This document shows positions 27,124 to 36,087 of a stretch of 64,000 nt of DNA, in pieces (within the stretch, counting starts at the first letter, position 1; each line of letters starts with the position of its first letter). Source of the DNA: Billgrantia pellis (lineage in GTDB: Bacteria; Pseudomonadota; Gammaproteobacteria; Pseudomonadales; Halomonadaceae); assembly GCF_008297955.1 (NCBI RefSeq), contig NZ_VTPY01000006.1, forward strand, positions 248,001 through 312,000, written 5' to 3'. The notes below the pieces were generated by a model. It saw only the letters and a list, made by a program, of their open reading frames with translations, ran no database searches and had not been told where the DNA came from. Made by a program: the position numbers and the translations under genes.

Positions 27124-28749
27124 ATGAGCAAGCAGACCAACGATAAGGACGAACAGAAGGCGCCTTCCGCGGGGGCCCAGGACGGCAAGAGTCGTGAGAC
27201 CGGGGATAAGAGCAGCGCTAGTGCCCGGGGCCATGGCAAGCCGTCTCAGTCGCCCAACGAAGGCAAGGCAGGCGAGGGAAAGCCGGCAACTGCTGCTAGC
27301 GATGCCGCCGGCCCTGGCGACGCCAAGGGCACGGCTGGTGCATCTTCCGAGGCTGCCAAGCCCGGCGCCGACACGGCCGGGGCCAAGTCGAGCGGGGGCC
27401 GATCCGCGCAGAGCGCACCGGCGGTGAGTGACAAGCCGGGGCAGGGGGCGTCCGGCGCCCCGTCAGGCTCGGCGACCGGACGGCCATCCACAGGCCGACC
27501 CGGCGGAGACGACAAGGCTGCCGGCAAGAGCGGTGCCGCGGATACCGGCAGTACCGGGGACAAGGGCAAGCCCAAGACCGCCGGCCAGGACAAGCCGGCC
27601 AGCCCGACGTCTTCCGGCAGGGGGGCCGGCACCGGGCCGGCGGCGGCAGCGGGCGGGGCCGGAGCGAGCACCGGGACTGCCACCACCACTAGCGGCAATG
27701 GCAAGGGAGGTGGACGTGTCGCCGGGGTGCTGGCGTTGATTCTGGTCCTGTTCCTGGGCATCGGCTCGGGGCTCTTCGCCTGGAATACCTGGGAACGTCT
27801 CGATGCCCAACAGCAGCGCTTGGTCGAACTCGAGGAGCAGGCCGGTAGGAAGGCATCGGCGGACGAGGTCGCCGATCTGCGCGAGCAATTCGAGAGCGGC
27901 GAACAGCAGCGCGATACCGAGCTGACCGAGGCGCTCGAGTCGATGCGCAGCGAGTTCGCGGGCTATCGTAGCGAAGTCGACGAGGCGTTGGACCGGGTAC
28001 TCGAAGAACTCTCCCGCGAACAGAACACCGACGAGCGCGAATGGCTGCACGCCGAGGCCGCCTACCTGCTGCGGCTGGCCAACCAGCGCCTACAGCTGGA
28101 GCGCGATGTGGAAGGCGCCGCGGCCCTGCTGCGCACCGCCGACGCGCGGCTGAGCGAGGCCGACAACCCGGCGCTGCTCTCCATTCGCCGTGCCATCGCC
28201 TCGGAGCTGTCGATTCTCGACAGCGTGCCGCAGGTCGATCGTACCGGGCTCTACCTCACCCTGAATGCCCAGCAGGAGCGCTTGGCCGAGCTGCCGTTAT
28301 CGCGCGAGCTGGAGGAGATCCCGGCCCGTTCCGGCATCGAGGAGGCACCCAGCGGTGGCTGGCAGGAGCAGCTGTCGCGCTTTGGCCAGGAACTGAAGGA
28401 TCTGATCGTCATCCGCCATCACGACGAGGCGCTGGAGGGGCTGATCGCCCCGGAGCAGGAATCCTACCTTCGCCAGAGCGCGAGGCTCGTGGTCGAACAG
28501 GCCCAGCTGGCGCTGCTCGAGGAGGAGCAGGCGCTGTACGAGGCGAGCCTGGACAAGGTGCTGGAGCTGGTCCGCGGTTACTACGACACCGAGAATGACG
28601 AGGTCCAGGCGGTCATCGAACGGTTGGAGGAGCTCCGTGGCAAGACGATCCAGCCCGAGCTGCCCGATATCAGCGGTTCTCACGAGGCTCTGCAGGAGTT
28701 CATCGAGCGTCGTTTCGGTTCGCGTGGCGAACGGGGAGAGGATGCATGA
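27124..28749 (+). CDS. hemX: HemX-like membrane protein with long disordered N terminus
   Basis: A 541-residue protein of the HemX family (historically labelled uroporphyrin-III C-methyltransferase, but lacking a methyltransferase domain). Residues 1-197 are low-complexity, rich in Gly, Ala, Ser, Lys and Pro, and should be disordered in the cytoplasm. One membrane helix follows (about 199-220, VLALILVLFLGIGSGLFAW), then a periplasmic coiled-coil/helical domain with WLHAEAAYLLRLANQRL, the conserved HemX block. The operon position hemCDXY is standard; the exact function is unknown. The N-terminal region is unusually long. Confidence 0.88.
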   Translation: MSKQTNDKDEQKAPSAGAQDGKSRETGDKSSASARGHGKPSQSPNEGKAGEGKPATAASDAAGPGDAKGTAGASSEAAKPGADTAGAKSSGGRSAQSAPAVSDKPGQGASGAPSGSATGRPSTGRPGGDDKAAGKSGAADTGSTGDKGKPKTAGQDKPASPTSSGRGAGTGPAAAAGGAGASTGTATTTSGNGKGGGRVAGVLALILVLFLGIGSGLFAWNTWERLDAQQQRLVELEEQAGRKASADEVADLREQFESGEQQRDTELTEALESMRSEFAGYRSEVDEALDRVLEELSREQNTDEREWLHAEAAYLLRLANQRLQLERDVEGAAALLRTADARLSEADNPALLSIRRAIASELSILDSVPQVDRTGLYLTLNAQQERLAELPLSRELEEIPARSGIEEAPSGGWQEQLSRFGQELKDLIVIRHHDEALEGLIAPEQESYLRQSARLVVEQAQLALLEEEQALYEASLDKVLELVRGYYDTENDEVQAVIERLEELRGKTIQPELPDISGSHEALQEFIERRFGSRGERGEDA

Positions 28750-29984
28750 GAAAGCTGCTGCTGATCGTTCTCTTCGGCCTGGCGCTGGGAGCGCTGTTCG
28801 GCCAACTGATGGTCTCGCTACCCGGCTATTGGCTGGTGCGGGTCGGTGACACCTCGTACCAGACCTCTTTCTGGTTCGGCCTGGTGCTGCTACTGGCGGT
28901 ATTCCTGATTCTGCATTTCCTGCTGCGCGTGCTGATGCGCATGCGTCATCCGGTTAGCCGGCTCAAGGTATGGAACCGCCGGACCCGGCACCGCAACGCG
29001 ATGAAGCGCACCGTGCGCGGTCTGGTGGCATTGGCCGAAGGGCGTTGGAAACGCGCCGAGAAGTCGTTGGTCAAGGCCGCCGACGACTCCAGCACGCCGC
29101 TGGTGAACTACTTGTCCGCCGCGCTGGCGGCCCATTATCAGGGGCGCTATGAGCAGGCCGATACGCTGCTCAAGCGAGCGCATCTCTCCACCGAAGGTGC
29201 CGATACAGCGGTTGGGCTGATGCAGGTGCAGCTCATGCTGGATCGCCAGCAGTACGAGGAGGCGCTGGCCATCCTCACGCGACTCGACCGGCAACTGCCC
29301 AATCATCCCCAGGTGCTGAAGCAGCTCAAGCAAGCCTATCTCAGCGTCAACGACTGGGACGGCCTGCGTCGCCTGATGCCGCGCCTGGCATCGCGTCAGT
29401 TGGTTTCGCCCGAGGAGCGAAACCAACTGGAGTTGCGCGCCTACCGCGAGTTGCTCGTTCATGAGGCGCGCGATCCAGGCAATGTTGAGCGTATCCGCAA
29501 TCTGTGGGCCGATATGCCCGATCCGCTGCGCAGCAACGTCGACCTCGTGGTGCTCTACACCGAGGCGTTGGTGCGCGGTAACGAAGAGGGAATTGCCGAG
29601 CGCCTGCTGCGCCATTCGCTCAAGGAGCACTGGGACAGTCGACTGGTGCTGCGTTACGGGCTGCTCAACGTCGATCCGGCGCGCCAACTGGTACACGCCG
29701 AGAAGTGGCTGCAGGAGCGGCCCAACGACCCCGACCTGCTGCTGACGCTGGGGCGCCTGTCGCTGCGCAACGCCTACTGGGGCAAGGCCCAGGAGTATTT
29801 CGAGGCGAGCCAGCGGCAGCGACCCAGTGGCGTGGTGTGCGCCGAGCTGGCGCGGCTCTACGCCAACCTGGGCGAGCACAACAAGAGCCAGCTCTACTAT
29901 CGCCAGAGCGTCGAGCTGCTCGACAAGTCGCTGCCCTCGCTGCCCCAGCCCGCCGAGCCGGAGGCGGCCGGTGAAAGGAGATAG
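28746..29984 (+). CDS. hemY: HemY-like TPR membrane protein
   Basis: A 412-residue inner-membrane protein with two N-terminal helices (about residues 3-30 and 40-62) and a large TPR-like helical domain. RGLVALAEGRWKRAEKSLVKAA is the conserved block after the second helix. HemY of Proteobacteria (unrelated to the Bacillus oxidase of the same name) is linked to heme biosynthesis and protoporphyrin turnover. Start overlaps the hemX stop (ATGA). A strong hairpin terminator follows. Confidence 0.9.
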   Translation: MRKLLLIVLFGLALGALFGQLMVSLPGYWLVRVGDTSYQTSFWFGLVLLLAVFLILHFLLRVLMRMRHPVSRLKVWNRRTRHRNAMKRTVRGLVALAEGRWKRAEKSLVKAADDSSTPLVNYLSAALAAHYQGRYEQADTLLKRAHLSTEGADTAVGLMQVQLMLDRQQYEEALAILTRLDRQLPNHPQVLKQLKQAYLSVNDWDGLRRLMPRLASRQLVSPEERNQLELRAYRELLVHEARDPGNVERIRNLWADMPDPLRSNVDLVVLYTEALVRGNEEGIAERLLRHSLKEHWDSRLVLRYGLLNVDPARQLVHAEKWLQERPNDPDLLLTLGRLSLRNAYWGKAQEYFEASQRQRPSGVVCAELARLYANLGEHNKSQLYYRQSVELLDKSLPSLPQPAEPEAAGERR

Positions 29985-30008
29985 GAAAACGAAAAGAGGT
30001 CGAAAACG

Positions 30009-30032
30009 GAAGGGCGCCGCCAGGCGCCCTTC
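30009..30032. terminator. Bidirectional terminator between hemY and the PQQ dehydrogenase gene
   Basis: A perfect 10-bp stem (GAAGGGCGCC/GGCGCCCTTC) with a 4-base loop lies 25 bases after the hemY stop and 27 bases beyond the convergent gene's stop. Pyrimidine-rich or T-containing flanks are present on both sides, so it can serve both convergent transcripts. Confidence 0.7.
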
Positions 30033-30058
30033 TCTTACTCATCTGCCGCCTGGCAGCG

Positions 30059-32206
30059 TCAGTCGGGCAGGGCGAAAGCCACCACCTGATCGCTGACCTT
30101 GGGCAGTAGAATGGAGTTGCCGCCCACCGCGAAGGTAACGTACTGCTTGCCTTCGTAGGTGTAGACCGCCGGCATCGAGACGGCGGGGGCTTCCACCAGA
30201 TGCTTCCACAGGACCTCGCCGCTCTCCAGGTCGATCGCTCGCACGCGTGAATCCATCGAGGCGCCGATGAAGATCAGCCCCGAGCGGGTGATCACCGGCG
30301 CACCGATGGTGACCGACCCCCACGACTCGGGCATGTAGAAGCCATGCTTCTGCACCTGGCCGAACGGCTCGTTCCACAGCCGCTCGCCGGTGCTGAGGTC
30401 GTAGGCGGCCAGGGTGCCATAGGGCGGCTTCCAGCACGGCATGCCGGCCCAGTTGAGGAACGTTTCGAGCTGGAAGCCGTAGGCCGTGTCACCCTGCGCA
30501 TAGTAGCCGCCCGTCTCGCCCGACTGCTCCAACTGCTGGTAGTCGTCGCGCGGAATGAGGCGATAGATCTGCACCACGCTGTTGGAGTTGATCACGAACA
30601 CGCCCTTCTCCGGGTCGACGGCGCCACCGCCCCATTGGGAGCCTCCCGTCGTGGGCGGATACGTGAGCGTGCCCTCGACGCTCGGCGGCGTGAAACGCCC
30701 TTCGTAGCGCAGCCCCTCGGCCTTGCGGCTACATTCGCCCAGGCCCACGATATCGGCAATCTTCGAGATGCCCGGCCACTCATCCGGAATGACCGGTTCG
30801 GGGATGTCGACGAAGGGCTGGGTCGGGGAGGCTTGCTCGCCCTCGGCATCCGAAGCCGGCACCTCGCGCTCCTCGATCGGGTAGACGGGCTCGCCCGTCT
30901 CACGGTTCAGTACGTAGAGGAAGCCCTGCTTGGACGGCTGCACCAGGGCGGGAATGGTTTCGCCGTCCTTCCGGATGTCGACCAGCGTGGGAGGCGCGAC
31001 GGTATCGTAGTCCCAGATGTCGTGATGCACGAGCTGCCGGCTCCACACCACTTCGCCGGTCTCGGTATTCAGCGCCGTCACCGAGGTGGCAAGAGGGAGT
31101 TCCTCGGTGCGCTCGCCGCCGTAGTAGTTGGGACTCGGTGAACTGATCGGAATGTAGAGTAGCCCGGTTTCGGGATCCAGCGACATCGAGGCCCAGACAT
31201 TGGCCGTGCCGGTCCGATCGAAGACTTCCTCGGGCAGCGCATAGAAGGTCCACTTGCGCTCGCCGGTACGTGCGTCGAGCGCGAAGACCGTTCCCGGGGG
31301 CGCGACGGCGTCCGCCCAATCCTTGCCGGCCCAACCGAGGAACAGGGTGTCGTTGTATACCGTGGGTGGTTGGAACAGCGAGAGCGGCCACTTGTCGTTG
31401 ACGGTGTTCCACTGATCGACGTCGACCATGCCGTTGTCGCCGAAGTCGGCGCAGGGTTCCCCCGTGTCGGCATCGACACCGTAGAGCTTGGCGTCCATGG
31501 TGCCGATGTAGACCCTCTTCTGACAGGCTTCGCCCGCCTGTGGCTCGTCGGCCTCCCAGTAGGCCACGCCGCGGCCCTTCATGTTGGGCTGGGTAAGGGC
31601 CTCCAGGGGGGCCTCGGGGTCGAAGGTCCACTTCTCTTCGCCGCTGCCCGGATCCAGGGCGATGATGCGATAGAAGGGTGTGCCCAGATAGAGGGTATCG
31701 TTGACGAACAGTGGCGTTGCCGACCATACCGACATGGGGATGTCGTCGCTGCCATCCGCGACATCGCCGGTATGGTACTCCCATGCCTGTTCGAGTTCGC
31801 CCACGTTCTCCGGCGTGATCTGATCGGCCGGCGAGTACTTCTGGGCGCGCAGGTCGCCGTTGAAGGTCGCCCAGCTATCCGACGACTCCATCCAGGCGTC
31901 CGGCCCCGTGCGGGGTGGTTCGGGCGGGTCGCTGCCGCTGGGGGGCTGTCCTGCGGGGCCCGTCTCCACACGGCCGCCGGGGCCGGTCGGGGTCAGGGTG
32001 GCATCGCCCGTATCGGCGCCATCCGTGTCGTCGGATGCGGCTTCACTGTCGGTCGTCTGTTCGGACTCGTCATCCTGTGTCTCGGTGATGCCCTGAGGTT
32101 GACCGCCTTCCTCTTCGGCAGGCGGCTCATCCTGAGCCAGCACTTGGCCCATCGCGCTCGTCAGCAGAAGCGCGGCGATCAGGGCGACGGCGTCGTGGCG
32201 ATTCAT
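30059..32206 (-). CDS. PQQ-dependent glucose dehydrogenase-type quinoprotein (propeller subunit, exported)
   Basis: A 715-residue quinoprotein with a signal peptide (residues 1-24, ending VLA), a long acidic and then Pro/Gly-rich linker (about 25-108), and an eight-bladed PQQ propeller of the membrane glucose/quinate/shikimate dehydrogenase family. The HHDIWDYDTVAPPTL motif corresponds to the active-site region of E. coli Gcd; repeated ALDPGSGEEKW-like W motifs mark the blades. Classical Gcd has five N-terminal helices in the same chain; these are absent here, and a separate small membrane protein is encoded immediately upstream with an ATGA overlap. Substrate inferred as an aldose or cyclic polyol. 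No pqq biosynthesis genes are visible. Confidence 0.88.
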   Translation of the reverse strand: MNRHDAVALIAALLLTSAMGQVLAQDEPPAEEEGGQPQGITETQDDESEQTTDSEAASDDTDGADTGDATLTPTGPGGRVETGPAGQPPSGSDPPEPPRTGPDAWMESSDSWATFNGDLRAQKYSPADQITPENVGELEQAWEYHTGDVADGSDDIPMSVWSATPLFVNDTLYLGTPFYRIIALDPGSGEEKWTFDPEAPLEALTQPNMKGRGVAYWEADEPQAGEACQKRVYIGTMDAKLYGVDADTGEPCADFGDNGMVDVDQWNTVNDKWPLSLFQPPTVYNDTLFLGWAGKDWADAVAPPGTVFALDARTGERKWTFYALPEEVFDRTGTANVWASMSLDPETGLLYIPISSPSPNYYGGERTEELPLATSVTALNTETGEVVWSRQLVHHDIWDYDTVAPPTLVDIRKDGETIPALVQPSKQGFLYVLNRETGEPVYPIEEREVPASDAEGEQASPTQPFVDIPEPVIPDEWPGISKIADIVGLGECSRKAEGLRYEGRFTPPSVEGTLTYPPTTGGSQWGGGAVDPEKGVFVINSNSVVQIYRLIPRDDYQQLEQSGETGGYYAQGDTAYGFQLETFLNWAGMPCWKPPYGTLAAYDLSTGERLWNEPFGQVQKHGFYMPESWGSVTIGAPVITRSGLIFIGASMDSRVRAIDLESGEVLWKHLVEAPAVSMPAVYTYEGKQYVTFAVGGNSILLPKVSDQVVAFALPD

Positions 32207-32604
32207 GAAACGGCCTCCTTGCGTTGCGTCATGTAGCGGTCGCGCTTGCCCGTGGCGGGGTCGGCAATTACATGGACGAGCCAGGCCACGAGCCCGACCC
32301 CCATGCAGCCGAGCAGCCACTCGGTCTGCAGGAGATAGGCCGCCAGGCCCGTGCCCAGCAGGTCGAGCAGGATCAAAAAGGCGATCAGCCCGCCCAACCA
32401 ACGCGGCATGCCGCGTGCGAAGGTCAGCATCAGTGACCCGATCAGCATCAGTGCGGTAGACACCAGCACCAGGTAAGTGCCGGGCGTATGGGCAATGCCG
32501 TTGCCTTCGTTGAACGTGGCGACAGCCGCGAGAATCAGCGAGATAGTGGAAATCGCGAGCAGCAGCCAGGCGCCATAGGCGACGCCCCGAGGATTGCTTG
32601 CCAT
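32203..32604 (-). CDS. Small membrane protein, likely membrane subunit of the split PQQ dehydrogenase
   Basis: A 133-residue protein with four predicted membrane helices and a short basic C terminus (GKRDRYMTQRKE). It resembles the N-terminal membrane domain of Gcd-type dehydrogenases in layout, including a conserved-looking LGTGLAAYLLQTEWLLG helix. Its stop overlaps the ATG of the quinoprotein gene, so coupled synthesis is expected. Inference: it anchors the propeller subunit and could contribute the ubiquinone site. The ATG at 32604 was chosen; the open frame upstream lacks a ribosome site. Confidence 0.75.
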   Translation of the reverse strand: MASNPRGVAYGAWLLLAISTISLILAAVATFNEGNGIAHTPGTYLVLVSTALMLIGSLMLTFARGMPRWLGGLIAFLILLDLLGTGLAAYLLQTEWLLGCMGVGLVAWLVHVIADPATGKRDRYMTQRKEAVS

Positions 32605-32756
32605 AAGAATAGTCCCGTCCCTTGAACGCCTTCGAAGCATGGAGGGCTGCTGCCGGAACGCGGGCAGCGCTTCGCCAGTGCCCAGGAACAGTATAGGCAC
32701 GACCCGCGATTCTTCCTGCCGGCGGATAATCGACTCGACAGTGGCCTCACAAAAGC

Positions 32757-32785
32757 GCATCCCCAACGGGATGCGTTGGGGATGC
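32757..32785 (-). terminator. Terminator of the MscS-family channel gene
   Basis: A perfect 11-bp inverted repeat (GCATCCCCAAC/GTTGGGGATGC) with a 7-base loop, about 30 bases beyond the channel gene stop. On the minus strand it is followed by GCTTTTGTG. The surrounding 32605-32817 gap shows no gene. Confidence 0.65.
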
Positions 32786-32817
32786 GGGACGCGGTGTCGT
32801 TGACGGGCCGGTGCGGG

Positions 32818-35139
32818 TCAGTCCCGCTCCTCGTCGTAATCGCCCCGGGGGGGCGGATCGGACTTGGCGCGCGGGTCGTCCTGCGACATGCGGCTGCTCT
32901 CTCCGGAGCGCGGCTGTCCACCCGGCCGCCCGTCGATGTCGAAGTTCTGCTGCATCAAGCGCACGTTGGCCGGCGGTGCCTCGGCCTCCTTGCCCACGCC
33001 GAAGTAGAGCGTGGTATGCGGGAAGGGGATCTCGATGCCCTTGGCGTCGAAGTGGAGCTTGACCAGACGGTTATAGGCGCGACCCACGCCCCACTGGGTG
33101 CCCGGCGTGGTCTTGATGCGTACCCGGATGTTCACCGAGCTGTCGGCCAGGGCGACGACACCGGCTACCTCCAGCGGCGCCACGATGTTCATCTTGTGCT
33201 CCTCGTCGGCGGCCAGTTCGTCGAAGGCCTCACGCAGGGCGACGATCGCCTCGTCAATGCTCTCGCGGTAGGCGATGCCGTACTCACCGACGTGGTAGCC
33301 GAACCCGCGCATGAAGTTGGAGACCGTGTCGACGCTGGAGAAGGGCACGATATGGTAGGTGCCGTTGAGGTCGCGGATGCCCACCGAGCGGATGCTGAGT
33401 CGCTCGGCGGTGCCGGTGATGCCGCCTACCGAGACCACGTCGCCGGTATTCATGGCATTCTCCACCTGGATGAAGATGCCGGTGATGATGTCCTGTACCA
33501 ACTTCTGCGCGCCGAAGCCAATGGCCAGGCCGAGAACGCCGGCACCGGCGATCAGCGGGCCGATGTTGATGCCGATTTCGGCCAGCACGATCATCGCGGT
33601 CATGGTGATCAGGGCGATGGCCAGGGCGTTGCGAAACAGGGACAGCAGCGTCTTGGCGCGGGCATCGGGCTCGCCCTTGCCGGTCTCGGGGTTGAGCTTG
33701 TGTTCGATCAGGCTCGCCAGTGCCAACCACACGCCGATGGCCAGCAGCAGGATCATGGCCACGCTGACCAGCGTGCCGACCAGGCCGCGCCCCGCCTCGG
33801 AAGCGTACCAGGCGGCCAGATCGAACGCTCCCCAGGCGTCGAGGACGAGCATGATCACGGTAATCAGAATCAGGAACCGGATCACTCTCAGCGCATTGGG
33901 CACGTAGCTGTTGAGGCGCGGCTCAAGCTGCGGCAACTTGCGTCGCAGGTCGTCGGAAAGGCGAATGCGTCGGCCGATGGTCTGTGTCAGCAGGCTCGAC
34001 AGCAGCATGCCGACGATCACCGCGCCCAGGGTCTTGAGCGTGGCGAAGAGCACGAATGGCAGGGCGTCGGCCGGGCGTGTCAGGGTCAGTACCAGCACCA
34101 CCAGGAAGTAGGCCAGGGCAAACAGGTGCCAGGTGCGGGCAAAGAGCTGCAGCGAGACGCGTGTGGCTGTGAGATCGGAGCGGGCCGCCATCGCATTGAG
34201 GTTGTCGCGGATGCGGGTGCGGTTCCTGAGCACAACCGCCACGGCGTAGATGAAGGCGGCGAACATGATCAGGGCGCCGATCCCCTGCGCCAGCGTCGGC
34301 GCCAGGTAGGCGCTGGCCAGCGGTACCACCACCATCAGGCCGTAGCCCACCAGGCCGACCAGCCGGGCGAGCCAGCGATTCCAGTAGGAAGCCTCGGCAG
34401 CAGAGATGGGCAGCAGCCTGAGCCCCTCGTAGCGCGACGAGAACAGCATGCGCAGTGCCGCCTTGATCAGCTCGATGATCAGGAAGGCGTTGAGGAATAG
34501 CGACGCTCGAGTCGACAGTTCACCGCTTTCGCCGATGGCGAAGGTGGCGATCAGATTGCCGCCCACGTAGGCCAGTGCCACCACCAGCACGTCGGCCAGG
34601 GCGGCCAGAACCACGCAGAGCACCAGGCGCAGCACCGGGGTCATGCCGTTACTCTGTTGCGACCAACGACTGAGCCGGGCGAACAGGGGGCGAGTCAAGG
34701 ACCGGAGTATCAGGAAAAGGGCGAAGGTGGCAACGATCACCAGGCCCAGGTTGATGGCCGCCGTGACGATGGCGCCGAAGTCGATGGCGCTGGTGTCGGT
34801 ATCCGCGGTGAATAACCCCACCACGACATCGAACAGGTTGCGCACCTCACCGCCGATATCGCTGACGATGCCGCTGGTCAGTTCGGCCAGCTCCCTGGGC
34901 AGCGACATCTCGCCTGGACCCTCGGTGGCTTCGGTTCCCGCCAGGGTCGGATCGGCGGCCTGACGGCGTAGGTGTTCGATCAGTTGTTCGCGGGCCTGAT
35001 CGTTCTCGAGCAGGTCGGCCAGCGCCTCGGGCGGAGGCACGTCAGGGCTATCGGGGTTCTGGGCGAAGGCGGGGACAGCGGCTAGCAAGGTCAGCATGAG
35101 CCAGGCAAGCAGCCGCAGGAACGATCGATGTGGTATCAC
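32818..35139 (-). CDS. Large MscS-family mechanosensitive ion channel (YbiO-like)
   Basis: A 773-residue protein with a signal peptide (ending AFA), a periplasmic N-terminal helical region (about 25-130), many membrane helices (about 150-530) and a C-terminal MscS module. The pore helix and beta domain are clear: AGAGVLGLAIGFGAQKLVQD, then NTGDVVSVGGITGTAE and RDLNGTYHIVPFSSV. The C terminus is hydrophilic, acidic and likely disordered. Length and layout resemble E. coli YbiO. MscS channels release solutes at hypo-osmotic shock, relevant to a compatible-solute accumulator. A GTG at 35139 with GGAGG upstream is the start; the frame further upstream overlaps the fluC genes and is rejected. Confidence 0.9.
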   Translation of the reverse strand: MIPHRSFLRLLAWLMLTLLAAVPAFAQNPDSPDVPPPEALADLLENDQAREQLIEHLRRQAADPTLAGTEATEGPGEMSLPRELAELTSGIVSDIGGEVRNLFDVVVGLFTADTDTSAIDFGAIVTAAINLGLVIVATFALFLILRSLTRPLFARLSRWSQQSNGMTPVLRLVLCVVLAALADVLVVALAYVGGNLIATFAIGESGELSTRASLFLNAFLIIELIKAALRMLFSSRYEGLRLLPISAAEASYWNRWLARLVGLVGYGLMVVVPLASAYLAPTLAQGIGALIMFAAFIYAVAVVLRNRTRIRDNLNAMAARSDLTATRVSLQLFARTWHLFALAYFLVVLVLTLTRPADALPFVLFATLKTLGAVIVGMLLSSLLTQTIGRRIRLSDDLRRKLPQLEPRLNSYVPNALRVIRFLILITVIMLVLDAWGAFDLAAWYASEAGRGLVGTLVSVAMILLLAIGVWLALASLIEHKLNPETGKGEPDARAKTLLSLFRNALAIALITMTAMIVLAEIGINIGPLIAGAGVLGLAIGFGAQKLVQDIITGIFIQVENAMNTGDVVSVGGITGTAERLSIRSVGIRDLNGTYHIVPFSSVDTVSNFMRGFGYHVGEYGIAYRESIDEAIVALREAFDELAADEEHKMNIVAPLEVAGVVALADSSVNIRVRIKTTPGTQWGVGRAYNRLVKLHFDAKGIEIPFPHTTLYFGVGKEAEAPPANVRLMQQNFDIDGRPGGQPRSGESSRMSQDDPRAKSDPPPRGDYDEERD

Positions 35140-35305
35140 GCATGACCTCCATCTCGGCGTATCGTCATGAGGGGAGCTACTCCTGCGCTTATGATACGGA
35201 CTTTCGCAGCGGGGCACGAACGCGGCGAGGGGAGGGGGATAGCTTCTTTTCTCATTGCGTTGCCGGCTTGCTAGTATCGAGGATCGATCACTACGAGGGT
35301 TCGCG

Positions 35306-35677
35306 ATGGGCGAGGGTTGGTGGCTGGTGGCGCTGGGGGGCGCGATGGGCGGCATGGCGCGTCTGGCAGTCTCCGATCTTTTTGCCCGGCGGATGGGAAG
35401 TGGCTTTCCCTGGGGCACGCTGACCGTCAACCTCAGCGGCGCTCTGCTGGCGGGTGTACTGCTTGGCTGGCTCGGCAGCGGCGCCACCACCGCCTGGCTG
35501 GGGCTCGTGGTCGGCGGGCTGGGGGGATACACCACGGTTTCCTCGCTCAGCCTGCAGACCCTGGCCTTATGGCAGAGCGGCCGCCATGAGGCCGCCCTCG
35601 TCAATCTGCTGGGCACCGTGATTGTCGGCATGGCGCTGGCAGCACTGGGCTGGTGGCTGATGGGGGGCGGGACATGA
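35306..35677 (+). CDS. crcB: Fluoride channel subunit FluC/CrcB 1
   Basis: A 123-residue four-helix membrane protein of the Fluc family. GGAMGGMARLAVSD matches the N-terminal GG-x2-G-x2-R motif and FPWGTLTVNLSG supplies the conserved Asn of helix 2. The usual GFCGGFTTFS block of helix 3 is altered to GLGGYTTVSSLS, losing the phenylalanine. Fluc channels export F- passively. It is the first of two overlapping crcB genes (ATGA). GAGGG lies before the ATG at 35306. Confidence 0.88.
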   Translation: MGEGWWLVALGGAMGGMARLAVSDLFARRMGSGFPWGTLTVNLSGALLAGVLLGWLGSGATTAWLGLVVGGLGGYTTVSSLSLQTLALWQSGRHEAALVNLLGTVIVGMALAALGWWLMGGGT

Positions 35678-36087
35678 GCGGTTGGCGCGGCTATGCCGCG
35701 GTCGGAGCGGGCAGCGCCTTGGGCAGCGCGCTGCGCCACGGTGTCTCGCACGTGGCCCAGACCCTGCCCGCCGCCGGATTCCCATGGGGCACGCTGGCGG
35801 TCAATCTGCTGGGTTCGTGGCTGATCGCCGTGTTCGCCGCCAGCATCGCCTGTCGGCGCGGTGGCCCCCTACGGCGCTGGCAACCCTTCCTGATGGCCGG
35901 TTTCTGCGGCGGCTTCACGACTTTCTCCCTGTTCGGATTGGAGACTCTGCAACTGGCCGAGTCTGGCCGGACCGGGCTGGCACTTGGCTATGCCCTGGCT
36001 AACGTCCCGCTGTGGCTGTTGGCGGCCTGGCTGGGCAGCCGTCTGGGGCGACACCAGGGCGGAATACCGGCGGGCCGCCAAGGCTAG
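35674..36087 (+). CDS. crcB: Fluoride channel subunit FluC/CrcB 2
   Basis: A 137-residue four-helix Fluc protein with canonical motifs: GSALGSALRHG, FPWGTLAVNLLG and GFCGGFTTFSLFGLE. It pairs with the preceding CrcB whose helix-3 motif is degenerate, suggesting an obligate heterodimer in which the two subunits keep different pore residues. Its start overlaps the first subunit stop. Its stop codon shares a CTAG with the stop of convergent pgi, leaving no space for a terminator. Confidence 0.92.
   Translation: MSGWRGYAAVGAGSALGSALRHGVSHVAQTLPAAGFPWGTLAVNLLGSWLIAVFAASIACRRGGPLRRWQPFLMAGFCGGFTTFSLFGLETLQLAESGRTGLALGYALANVPLWLLAAWLGSRLGRHQGGIPAGRQG

Noticed and set aside
32776..34500. A 574-codon plus-strand frame opposite the channel gene
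   Set aside because: Composition (His, Gly, Gln, Asp, Val and Glu in repeats of low complexity) is typical of antisense frames in GC-rich genes; the minus-strand protein has complete MscS domains.
35140..35751. Upstream extension of the MscS-family channel frame by about 204 codons across the crcB genes
   Set aside because: It is Ser/Pro/Arg-rich antisense of the two FluC genes, has no ribosome site, and the GTG at 35139 with GGAGG followed by a signal peptide explains the real start.
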